Below, piece after piece: positions 9,127 to 14,808 of a DNA stretch of 64,000 nt. Position 1 is the first letter of the stretch; each line of letters opens with the position of its first letter. Both the position numbers and the translations under genes were made by a program. Below the pieces are notes generated by a model. That model saw only the letters and a program-made list of their open reading frames with translations, had not been told where the DNA came from and made no database searches. Origin of the DNA: Gammaproteobacteria bacterium UBA5078 (GTDB lineage: Bacteria > Pseudomonadota > Gammaproteobacteria > Pseudomonadales > Pseudohongiellaceae); the NCBI GenBank assembly GCA_002416505.1, contig DIAM01000015.1, positions 51,783-115,782 of the forward strand, read 5' to 3'.

Positions 9127-9581
9127 AGATTCCTCTCCATCGTAAAATTGCTTAAAGCTATGCCGCGAATTAGAACACAGTTCTCTTTCACAACCTTGAA
9201 GCCATGTTTCTCAAAGAACGGCCTCGCAGTAATGCTGACGTTTGAATAGGCTTTCTCAGCATCTATTCTCCGTGTCAAAAGCCTGCTCATCAGAGCCTTG
9301 CCAACACCCTTGGATTGAAAGTTTCCACTTACAAAAAAGTGGTCGATGTAGCCGTCTTTCTGGATATCGGCATAGCCGACGACTTCTCCGTCTAATACAG
9401 CCACAAAAGGCTCGATAGCATCGATTCTCTGCTTCCACTTCGCATGGTCATACTGCGCAGGCGCCCAAGCCTTGATCTGCTCTTCGGAGTAATCCTTGCT
9501 GCATATCTGAGTAATAGCGCTTCGAAATATGTCGAAGAGCTCTTTCTCTATTCCTTGATAGTACGGGTTTATAGTCAGCAT
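9123..9581 (-). CDS. GNAT family N-acetyltransferase
   Basis: This ~152-residue protein has the GNAT fold signature: VAVLDGEVVGYADIQ (beta strands), then FVSGNFQSKGVGKALMSRL, which is the acetyl-CoA-binding Q/R-x-x-G-x-G/A loop, and ITARPFFEKHGFKVVKE in the last motif. Substrate unknown. The start at 9581 (MLTINPYYQGIEKELFDIF) begins right where the fold starts; an upstream ATG at 9689 would add 36 residues without family character and reach into a repeat. Its stop overlaps the msrA start, so it is the first gene of a two-gene unit. Confidence 0.85.
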   Translation of the reverse strand: MLTINPYYQGIEKELFDIFRSAITQICSKDYSEEQIKAWAPAQYDHAKWKQRIDAIEPFVAVLDGEVVGYADIQKDGYIDHFFVSGNFQSKGVGKALMSRLLTRRIDAEKAYSNVSITARPFFEKHGFKVVKENCVLIRGIALSNFTMERNL

Positions 9582-9688
9582 AGAAATATTTGGGGTAAGT
9601 GTAAAATTTTTAGTTTTGTACTGGGATTCTTTTTTCCTGCCGTAGGCAGCATCGCGTTCGTAGACTAGCGATAGACATGAATTTGGCA

Positions 9689-9818
9689 TTCGCTACCGTG
9701 CGACCATAGACCCAGCCCTGGGGGCTCGACGCCAGCATCCGAGCGCCATGGATGGCGGGAGTGTCGAGAATGCAGGAGCAATTCACCGGCCATGCTGTCG
9801 ACGCTACACAGTAGCGAA
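9689..9818. repeat. Structured intergenic element bounded by inverted repeats
   Basis: TTCGCTAC (9689-9696) is matched by GTAGCGAA (9811-9818) as a perfect 8-bp terminal inverted repeat. The complementarity extends inward imperfectly (CGTGCGAC versus GTCGACGCTACACAG). Inside, CTCGAC pairs with GTCGAG and CGCCAT-GG-ATGGCG forms a hairpin, so the whole 130 bases can fold back. No coding frame is present. It may be a MITE-like or REP-like element; genome copy number would decide. Confidence 0.4.
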
Positions 9819-9843
9819 CACCAAACTCATGTCCTCAGATTAA

Positions 9844-9873
9844 GTGGGACAGCAATGACTCTGAGCCTATTTA
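9844..9873. repeat. Copy B of the short repeat at gene 3' ends
   Basis: The last 20 bases match 17 of 20 positions of 10850-10869, and the ten bases before them match 8 of 10. It abuts the TAA of the small membrane protein gene (stop at 9871-9873), the same placement as copies A and C. Confidence 0.55.
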
Positions 9874-10227
9874 TTCCGTTGTTGGGCTGTTTGTATTCCT
9901 AATATCGAGCATGAACTTGAGCGCGCCGAAAATACCCACAAGTTCCGCCAAGGCGATCACGGGGCCTAGCCAGTACTCGATAGAGTCACTCGAACTTTCA
10001 CCGAAACTGATTGCAGCGGCGAAGAAGCTATAAGAGCCGAATACGAGGCCTAATGCGAAGACTACGAACAGGGAGGTTATTATCCAAACTTGTGATTTCG
10101 ACAGCTTCGAGCCCACCATATAGGCGCCAATCAAGTACCCACTTACAACCGTGAAGTATAGAGCCATCGCGGTCATGCCATAGCCTACGAGGCTAAAAGT
10201 TAAATCTGCAGCTTCATACTCTGTCAT
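9871..10227 (-). CDS. Small membrane protein of unknown function
   Basis: This 118-residue protein is not recognised. It has an acidic N terminus (MTEYEAADLTF) and three to four hydrophobic segments at about residues 11-35, 47-70 and 85-107, so it is very probably an inner-membrane protein. A ribosome-binding site GGAGA lies just before the ATG. It sits alone between a repeat and a kinase-like pseudogene, in a lower-GC accessory stretch. Confidence 0.65.
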   Translation of the reverse strand: MTEYEAADLTFSLVGYGMTAMALYFTVVSGYLIGAYMVGSKLSKSQVWIITSLFVVFALGLVFGSYSFFAAAISFGESSSDSIEYWLGPVIALAELVGIFGALKFMLDIRNTNSPTTE

Positions 10228-10307
10228 CTCGTTCTCCGTCGCTTTTTATTATTGTTGAGCTAAGCCCCCGGCTACCGGATAGCCAATGCTAACTGGTCGC
10301 CCACATG

Positions 10308-10796
10308 CTATCCGTGCCTGTGGTTATTCTTATACATCGTCTTCTTGCCTGCATGGCGATTAAACAAGGCCTCGTGTGAAGATTTAGAGAATGCGTCGTC
10401 TCTGTGCGCATATTGCCGTAGCCACTCTATCAGCATGTCTAGATTGGCGTCTTGAGCGTCCTTAGAGTCGTATTTATGGGGCTCCTACCGGCGAATCTTG
10501 GTGTTGGAGACGCATGCCTCGATCGTCAGATTCAAGAATATGATCTCGCTAGACTCGGGCAGGACCATTTCTAGTAGATCCGAGTAACAGCCCTCTATCA
10601 CCCAGGCTCGATTGGCCTGAATGAATGCCCGAATCTCTTCTCTGGACTCATCTAGGGGTTATCTCATGGGCGGTGACACCGGCTGCCATGCAACCGTATC
10701 CAGGTCGAAATGCGGCAGGCCCTCTGCTGCAGACAATTGTCTGGTGAGAGTGGACTTCCCTGCGCCGGAGTTTCCAAATATTACTATTCTCTTCAA
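10308..10796 (-). pseudogene. P-loop kinase-like ATPase pseudogene with two in-frame stops
   Basis: Translation from the TTG at 10796 (AAGGAG six bases upstream) gives LKRIVIFGNSGAGKSTLTRQ, a Walker A motif of small adenylate-kinase-like NTPases. Later come HFDLDTVAWQP, REEIRAFIQANRAWVIEGCY, IIFLNLTIEACV and EPHKYDS. The frame runs 163 codons to TAG at 10308 but is broken by TAA at codon 46 (10659-10661) and TAG at codon 104 (10485-10487). The second stop falls in the family's R-x-W-E-P-H-K segment, so it is probably a TGG-to-TAG change. No frameshifts are seen, which suggests recent inactivation. A functional gene would have encoded a cytoplasmic kinase-like protein of unknown substrate. Confidence 0.85.
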
Positions 10797-10818
10797 ATCT
10801 ATCTCCTTGCGAATAATT

Positions 10819-10869
10819 GGAGTCAGAGTCATTACTATCTGGGGCAGCTATGACACTGACCCCATTTAT
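10819..10869. repeat. Copy C: full hairpin form of the short repeat
   Basis: GGAGTCAGAGTCAT (10819-10832) and ATGACACTGACCCC (10850-10863) form a 14-bp inverted repeat with two mismatches around a 17-base centre. It lies between the DUF3010 stop (10878) and the start of the kinase-like pseudogene. Its GTCAGAGTCAT core resembles REP sequences mobilised by REP-associated tyrosine transposases in many proteobacteria; no such transposase is in this window. Confidence 0.6.
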
Positions 10870-10877
10870 CGTTTCAC

Positions 10878-11315
10878 TTAAGAGGCAGAATTAACCAGGC
10901 TGTGCGCGGCGACCGCCACCGTAAATGCGCCTTCCTGAAACACTTTTAGGCCCGTATCAGAGAATTTTAAGGGCAAAGGATTCTCCTTGAGAGCGGATTT
11001 GATCGTCGCCGGAGAAAGTACGAGCACATCCAGAGTCGAGATAAGTTGAATGGCAGCTTCCAGCTTAAAGCTAACTGCCCCGCCGGCGAACTTACCCTTC
11101 GTCTGACGCTCGCGTATAGCGACTGTAGAAACCTTGTAATCCGCCATCAGCTTGGCAAATGAGAATTGAAATTGCTGAAGATCTTCTCGGCTATGCTCTT
11201 TAGGCAACTCCAGCTTGCGCGCTCGGCAATCTGGCAAGGTAAATTGTTGTCCTTCCTGTTCAAGCAAGCAGATAACAGCATCATTGCCCACCAAATCTAC
11301 GCCACAAACTCTCAT
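10878..11315 (-). CDS. DUF3010 family protein
   Basis: The 145-residue protein matches DUF3010, a family found mostly in marine gammaproteobacteria. Characteristic pieces are MRVCGVDLVGNDAVICLL, IRERQTKGKFAGGAVSFKLEAA, LSPATIK and PLKFSDTGLKVFQEGAF. The start of the sequence (Gly-Val-Asp-Leu-x-Gly-Asn) and its general layout recall RNase H-like nucleic-acid enzymes, but this is an impression and the function is unknown. It lies just outside the attC array and is not flanked by attC on its left, so it is more likely resident than a cassette. Confidence 0.85.
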   Translation of the reverse strand: MRVCGVDLVGNDAVICLLEQEGQQFTLPDCRARKLELPKEHSREDLQQFQFSFAKLMADYKVSTVAIRERQTKGKFAGGAVSFKLEAAIQLISTLDVLVLSPATIKSALKENPLPLKFSDTGLKVFQEGAFTVAVAAHSLVNSAS

Positions 11316-11526
11316 CTTTATCCTCTGGTCGAGACTAAGCGACCATAATTAGTACTTATAAACAATTTCGCTATTTTACGGCAGGAATAGGCGCTAAGGC
11401 TACTAGTTCAAAAGGCCAGAGCTGTGAACGAGTAGGGCGGGGCAGTGGTGAGTGGCCTTACTATTGATCGCACAACAGTGTCATTATCGAAGCGACGAGA
11501 ACGTTCAAAGCTCTAACATAGTCGTT

Positions 11527-11622
11527 GCTAACGCCCAGCTCACCGAATAAATTTTTGATGGCGGGTTTTTTTTGTGAAAAAAGGAGCAAGGAAATTCTGT
11601 CCGGTGGAGCTAATTGTCAGGC
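11527..11622 (-). repeat. attC site after the GFA-like cassette
   Basis: On the minus strand it starts GCCTGACAATTAGCTCCACC and ends CGGTGAGCTGGGCGTTAGC. The arms pair as CGGTG-G-AGCT against CGGTG-AGCT, leaving one unpaired G, which is the extrahelical-base signature of attC. The GFA stop codon lies 3 bases before it. Confidence 0.75.
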
Positions 11623-11624
11623 AT

Positions 11625-12044
11625 TTAAGCACCTGCCTTAGGAGGTAAAATTTCAAACTTAGGCACTCCTTCAGGGAACACCGCCCAACTTGGAGCTGAA
11701 GCCGTATAAATTGCCATTGCCGGTGCAAAGTCATTCGAATCATTAAGAGTGGACACGGCGACTGAATAAAAATTTCCTACCGTAACTTCTGCGCATATTG
11801 TAACCCCGCATTTTTCGCAGGATAGATAATTCATGTCTTTTCCTGAATCCCCCTTGCGAGTAAAGATAACGGGACTGCCACTAACGATTTTAAAATTATC
11901 TCTTGGAACCCATATCCCAAACCATTTATCCGAACCGGTTAGAATTTGGCATTCCTTGCAATAACAAAACAGCGAATTTATTGGTTCACCTGCGACAGAG
12001 TATTTTAAATTTCCACACCCGCAGCTACCATTTCTTACTGACAT
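11625..12044 (-). CDS. GFA/CENP-V family zinc protein (integron cassette gene)
   Basis: This 139-residue protein belongs to the GFA (glutathione-dependent formaldehyde-activating enzyme-like, CENP-V) fold. Zinc ligands are visible as CGCGNLKY, FCYCKECQ and SCEKCG; these fit the usual two zinc sites. Members of the family are only partly characterised, so formaldehyde or glutathione chemistry should not be assumed. The ATG at 12044 has AAGGAG upstream (12051-12056) and gives SVRNGSCGCG; an upstream ATG at 12089 would read into the preceding attC. It is a cassette: an attC site precedes the ribosome-binding site and another follows the stop. Confidence 0.85.
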   Translation of the reverse strand: MSVRNGSCGCGNLKYSVAGEPINSLFCYCKECQILTGSDKWFGIWVPRDNFKIVSGSPVIFTRKGDSGKDMNYLSCEKCGVTICAEVTVGNFYSVAVSTLNDSNDFAPAMAIYTASAPSWAVFPEGVPKFEILPPKAGA

Positions 12045-12071
12045 CTTGGCTCCTTGATAGATTCGATTGAT

Positions 12072-12128
12072 GCTTGACGCTCGCTGCAAGTACGCGCTTG
12101 CGCTTCACGTTACGAGCGCTTTTTATGC
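12072..12128 (-). repeat. Short attC-like site between two cassettes
   Basis: On the minus strand GCATAAAAAGCGCTCG opens and CGAGCGTCAAGC closes a 57-base fold-back; CGCTCG pairs with CGAGCG and the inner arms pair imperfectly. The stop codon of the upstream gene is part of its first arm (GCA TAA), as in the neighbouring partial attC. The closing core GTCAAGC departs from GTTRRRY by one base. Confidence 0.5.
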
Positions 12129-12518
12129 ACTGACTTTCTTAACATACCACCGTATCGATTCAAGTATAGTGCTGAGATCACTCATAGGTATTCTTGCCTG
12201 ACGTGAACTATCAACTGAACCATGAGGAGAAAGCTCTTGCGAATTCGGGAAATCGGACAGCGCCTCTTCGGTATTTTTCGTCTTTGACCAAATTGTCATC
12301 GTGTATCGTTCGCCCGTACGTAAACCAATAGACAACTTGTACGGGCCAAGATTAAAGCGAATGCCTTTCTTATTCTTTGTGAGCGTGTACTTTAAAGACA
12401 GCTTATCAAGTTCAGGTAAGACCTCCGTGAAAATTCTCTGGGAGCTCTTCTTTTCCACCGCTTCAGTAGCGGCTTTTACATCGGGATCATCTTCCCCTCT
12501 CGGTACTCCTTTCTCCAT
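12123..12518 (-). CDS. Hypothetical cassette protein with start inside an IS remnant
   Basis: The 131-residue product is not recognised. It is charged, mixed alpha/beta in appearance, and ends RWYVKKVSA with its TAA inside an attC site. Its first ~12 residues (MEKGVPRGEDDP) are read from an out-of-frame piece of IS3 transposase sequence, so the IS event replaced the original 5' end. The present start may be accidental, and the protein may be an N-terminally truncated or chimeric version of a former cassette gene. Expression is uncertain because the cassette's own leader is gone. Confidence 0.5.
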   Translation of the reverse strand: MEKGVPRGEDDPDVKAATEAVEKKSSQRIFTEVLPELDKLSLKYTLTKNKKGIRFNLGPYKLSIGLRTGERYTMTIWSKTKNTEEALSDFPNSQELSPHGSVDSSRQARIPMSDLSTILESIRWYVKKVSA

Positions 12519-12661
12519 CGGGAAAGCATAAACGGATGGATGTCCAATGTCTTGGCAACATCCTGCACTTTGACATCCTCCAACTGGCTAAGCTCTACTG
12601 CTTTCACCTTAAATTCTTTGGTGTATTGCCACGTCCTTCTGGGTTGTGTGTATCTTGGCAT
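12476..12661 (-). pseudogene. IS3-family transposase OrfA, 5' fragment
   Basis: The frame starts at ATG 12661 with AGGAG upstream and reads MPRYTQPRRTWQYTKEFKVK, then DVAKTLDIHPFMLSRWRKEYREGK, the N-terminal helix-turn-helix of IS3-family OrfA proteins. Family similarity stops after about residue 57 and the frame ends four codons later, so the rest of orfA and all of orfB (the DDE catalytic part) are missing. It cannot be an active transposase. Confidence 0.85.
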
Positions 12662-12711
12662 CGATAGACTCCTCGTTAGGTTGAGGTGTCCGTTCTATCG
12701 GGTGAAGTTCA
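12491..12711 (-). mobile_element. IS3-family element remnant (left end only)
   Basis: The element begins at 12711 with TGAACTTCACCCGATAGAAC and GGACACC, which resembles an IS3-type terminal inverted repeat, followed by a short leader and the orfA start. It ends abruptly near 12491 inside orfA, joined to a cassette gene. The left end is inserted in an attC site (12712-12738). The right end is absent, so a deletion or recombination followed insertion. Confidence 0.75.
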
Positions 12712-12738
12712 GGGCTGTATTGACTGCGCTTGTTATGC
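12712..12738 (-). repeat. Truncated attC site cut by the IS3 remnant
   Basis: On the minus strand GCATAACAAGCGCAGTCAAT is the first arm of a VCR-like attC; GCATAAC fits the RYYYAAC-type inverse core and includes the stop codon of the upstream gene. After 27 bases the sequence switches to the IS3 end, so the second arm is missing. Confidence 0.65.
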
Positions 12739-13086
12739 GCGATCAACAATTAACCGCTCTAATTGAATAAAGAAATAATTAAGTTTGTCACTGTCACTTT
12801 GACCCTGAAAGGTTGGGTACTTAGGTTCATCAGCCTTGCCGTTAGTGCTTGCGGTATGTGTAATCTGAGTGTTTGAAAACACGCTAGCAATCAAACTCTC
12901 GATATCTATATTAAGGCCGCATCTTTGTCCCTGAATAGTTGAGCCGATAGTGACTTGCACGCAACCTGAGCCATCAAATTTCCCTAAACGGCTTGTCTTG
13001 AACCCGAGGGAACTAAGGTCAGAATTCGCTAAAACAGTAGTCCAACCCTCATTTTTCTTCAACTTAAAATCAGCTAGCTTAATCAC
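12733..13086 (-). CDS. Hypothetical integron cassette protein
   Basis: This 117-residue protein is not recognised. It has no signal peptide or membrane helix, two Cys (CVQV and CGLN), and a Ser/Thr-rich central region with a hydrophobic C-terminal end (YFFIQLERLIVDRA). The GTG start at 13086 is 22 bases after the core of the preceding attC, and AGGTG lies just upstream. The stop codon is embedded in the following attC (GCA TAA CAA), a hallmark of cassette genes. Confidence 0.65.
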   Translation of the reverse strand: MIKLADFKLKKNEGWTTVLANSDLSSLGFKTSRLGKFDGSGCVQVTIGSTIQGQRCGLNIDIESLIASVFSNTQITHTASTNGKADEPKYPTFQGQSDSDKLNYFFIQLERLIVDRA

Positions 13087-13107
13087 TGCGCGAACACCTC
13101 ATTGAGT

Positions 13108-13209
13108 TCATAACGCCCTTGTTCTGGCGCCAAGGTGGCTTGGCGCGGTGGTTGCGCAAGCGAGCGCCGTGACAATTTACCTTGGTCGCTCAGCAACAGT
13201 TTGTTATCG
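13108..13209 (-). repeat. attC site 3' of the brnTA cassette (minus-strand sense)
   Basis: Minus strand: CGATAACAAACTGTTGCTGA opens and CAGAACAAGGGCGTTATGA closes. The arms pair as CTGTTGCTGAGCGACC against TTGTT-CTG-GCGCC with unpaired bases, then CCAAGGT with ACCTTGG. The arm sequences are almost the same as in the site at 13815-13916, so both belong to one attC family. Confidence 0.8.
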
Positions 13210-13213
13210 TGGC

Positions 13214-13243
13214 TTGCCACCGACGTATATGTTGGTAATATAC
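13214..13243 (+). promoter_or_regulatory. brnT promoter with overlapping operator
   Basis: TTGCCA (13214-13219) and TAATAT (13236-13241) make a -35/-10 pair with a 16-bp spacer. Transcription would begin at about 13248, the A of the brnT ATG, so the mRNA may be leaderless; no ribosome-binding site is present. The inverted repeat GTATAT-N7-ATATAC (13225-13243) covers the -10 and is a likely operator for the BrnA ribbon-helix-helix antitoxin, which in the family represses its own promoter. Confidence 0.5.
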
Positions 13244-13247
13244 ACAT

Positions 13248-13547
13248 ATGATTGAACTTGCGCAGATTACAGGCTTTGAATGGGATGTCGGAAATTCCAG
13301 AAAAAGCACAGAAAAACATAGTGTTATCCAATCTGAAGCCGAGCAGATCTTCTTCAATCAGCCTTTGCTTCTTCTGGACGACGTCGCGCATAGCCAAATG
13401 GAAGCGAGATACCACGCTTTGGGCAAAACTGATGATGATCGGAAACTCCATGTAACTTTCACCTTGCGTGCTAAGGGCACATTGATTCGGGTTATCTCTG
13501 CCCGGGACATGAACCGAAAAGAGAGGACTGTATATGAGCAAAGCTAA
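13248..13547 (+). CDS. brnT: BrnT-family type II toxin (RelE-fold ribonuclease)
   Basis: BrnT toxins are RelE-fold RNases that block translation until bound by BrnA. The 99-residue product has the family pattern: GFEWDVGNSRKSTEKHSV near the start (canonical F-E-W-D-x-x-K), EAEQIFFNQPLLLLDD, RYHALGKTDDDRKLHVTFTLR, and the C-terminal IRVISARDMNRKERTVYE that carries the Arg/Glu-rich active surface. It overlaps brnA by 14 bp, which is usual for the pair. It is on the plus strand, opposite to the other cassettes. Confidence 0.9.
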   Translation: MIELAQITGFEWDVGNSRKSTEKHSVIQSEAEQIFFNQPLLLLDDVAHSQMEARYHALGKTDDDRKLHVTFTLRAKGTLIRVISARDMNRKERTVYEQS

Positions 13548-13809
13548 ATCTAAAGTACCAACCTTCAAAACTGAAGCCGAGGAACGTGCTTTCTGGGAAC
13601 AACATGATTCGACTGACTATGTTGATTGGAGCAAAGCCAATAAGGCTGTACTACCCAAGTTGAAGCCATCTACTACAACCATCTCCTTGCGACTGCCCGA
13701 AGCCTTACTCGACCGTATCAAAGTAGAAGCCAACAAGCGGGACATGCCTTATCAGTCGCTTATCAAAGTCTGGCTTGCCCAAGATATAGACGAGCATCGC
13801 AGAGCCTGA
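13534..13809 (+). CDS. brnA: BrnA-family antitoxin (ribbon-helix-helix)
   Basis: The 91-residue antitoxin has an N-terminal toxin-binding region with FKTEAEERAFWEQHDSTDYVDWSKA and a C-terminal ribbon-helix-helix DNA-binding segment (TTISLRLPEALLDRIKVEAN, then PYQSLIKVWLAQDI). It should neutralise BrnT and, together with it, bind the palindrome upstream of brnT. Start overlaps the brnT end (ATGAGCAAAGC). The order toxin-then-antitoxin is the standard one for brnTA. The stop lies 6 bases before the next attC site. Confidence 0.9.
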   Translation: MSKAKSKVPTFKTEAEERAFWEQHDSTDYVDWSKANKAVLPKLKPSTTTISLRLPEALLDRIKVEANKRDMPYQSLIKVWLAQDIDEHRRA

Positions 13810-13814
13810 CTGCC

Positions 13815-13916
13815 CGATAACGCCCTTGTTCTGGCGCCAAAGGATGTTGGCGTGGCTTTTGCGAGAGCAAAAGGCATGACAATATGCTTTGGTCGCGCAG
13901 AAACAGTTTGTTATGT
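13815..13916 (-). repeat. attC site after the DUF7000-like cassette
   Basis: Minus strand: ACATAACAAACTGTTTCTGC opens and CCAGAACAAGGGCGTTATCG closes. CCAAAG pairs with CTTTGG, and TTTTGC-TCTC-GCAAAA forms a perfect apical hairpin. Stem pairing has scattered unpaired bases as in other attC sites. The upstream gene stops 4 bases before it. Confidence 0.82.
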
Positions 13917-13920
13917 GACA

Positions 13921-14412
13921 TTACTCGTAAGCCTCCAGCGTGTTAAATATTTCCTGTGACAACGATCCGAATGTATTTTGAATAGACTCAGTAAGCTTTT
14001 TACTATCGTCAAAGTCTGGATTAGTAAGCAGCGAAATTTTGAAAATTGAATACTTTGGCATTGCTTTCGAGTTTACCCATCTCACGCCTTTTAGCTTTTC
14101 CCAATAGCAAATTTGCACATTTTTCGTTTGTCCGAGAAGCCACAGTTCGAAATGCGCATGCTGATGGACAAACACAATTGCGAACTTAAGCTTCTTCTCT
14201 TTTAGGAAATCATTTTGCAAATAGAAGTAAGTGAAATCTATGTAACCATGCAGAACGTTTGCGACTGTGAACTCACCTTCATATGTCTTTGCGAACTCAG
14301 TTCTAAGGTTCTGAACAATACCCACCAGACTTTGGTAAGTCTTCTGAATCTCTCCACTTGCGAATGCCTTTTTGTAAGCGGAAATCCGAGAGTTTATACC
14401 TTTACCTGACAT
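13921..14412 (-). CDS. DUF7000-like cassette protein
   Basis: The 163-residue protein resembles the DUF7000 family, small cytoplasmic proteins of unknown function. Shared-looking features are an N-terminal helix ISAYKKAFASGEIQKTYQSL, the HGYIDFTYFYL segment, KLKFAIVFVHQHAHFELWL followed by GQTKNVQICYW, and a C-terminal NPDFDD-x-x-x-LTESIQ. The assignment rests on remembered family patterns and is not searched. Start at 14412 has GAGGA upstream; a longer frame to 14469 reads into a possible attC. The stop abuts an attC, so it is a gene cassette. Confidence 0.65.
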   Translation of the reverse strand: MSGKGINSRISAYKKAFASGEIQKTYQSLVGIVQNLRTEFAKTYEGEFTVANVLHGYIDFTYFYLQNDFLKEKKLKFAIVFVHQHAHFELWLLGQTKNVQICYWEKLKGVRWVNSKAMPKYSIFKISLLTNPDFDDSKKLTESIQNTFGSLSQEIFNTLEAYE

Positions 14413-14808
14413 TGTCCGTGTCCTCGGGCTTGAACTCACACATAACATTTGTATAGTGTGCACGCACACTCGAATTGGTGATTGACGGGAGTCTAAGCCG
14501 ATTACCCCCGAAAATACAGCATCTTAAAGTCACTCTTCGCGACACCAACCCGGACAAACCGCGCACGCTCGCATAGTCGAGATACTGCGTTTCTCACTAT
14601 CTCCAGTAACCCAAACATAAGCATCTGAAATATCAACGCTTTGCCTTCTCCCCGTTTTGTTTTCGTGCCGTACCGGCAAGTCATACCGTGCATCGAAACC
14701 TTCCTCTTTACAAAACAACGTTGAGCATTCGCCTCCATCCCCAATCTCGCCTAATATTAGCCCTATGCCTAACAGCCAGTTTGCTGCAGCAATCCACAAG
14801 GAGCCTCT
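14413..14808. other. Right end of the attC array with an unresolved small cassette
   Basis: On the minus strand a perfect core site GTTAGGC (14773-14767) marks the start of a further cassette, and GTTATGT (14446-14440) may mark its end, with the palindrome GTGTGC-GT-GCACAC between. Two overlapping minus-strand frames compete: 14502-14738 (~79 residues, basic, has an ATG) and one ending at 14530 whose translation looks more natural (DARYDLPVRHENKTG, MRACAVCPGWCREE) but lacks an ATG. Neither is assigned as a gene. The plus strand carries the pip ribosome-binding site at 14798-14803. Confidence 0.5.

Larger units (their letters stand above)
11527..14773 (-). mobile_element. CALIN: cluster of integron attC sites lacking an integrase
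   Basis: Read on the minus strand, small genes here are each followed by an attC-like fold-back site that starts (R)-TAACAA or similar and ends GGGCGTTA. The order is: core site GTTAGGC (14773-14767), DUF7000-like gene with attC 13815-13916, brnTA in reverse orientation with attC 13108-13209, an unknown gene with attC 12712-12738 (cut by an IS3 end), an unknown gene with attC 12072-12128, and a GFA-like gene with attC 11527-11622. Two attC sites are nearly identical over both arms, which shows common origin. The genes are A/T-richer than neighbours and have attC abutting their stop codons, as in gene cassettes. No tyrosine-recombinase IntI gene or attI is visible within the window. Left border is at DUF3010, right border at pip. 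Confidence 0.82.

Noticed and set aside
10308..10796. Recoding (readthrough or selenocysteine) at the two stops in the kinase-like gene
   Set aside because: The stops are TAA and TAG, not TGA, and no insertion element is visible. A pseudogene is the simpler reading.
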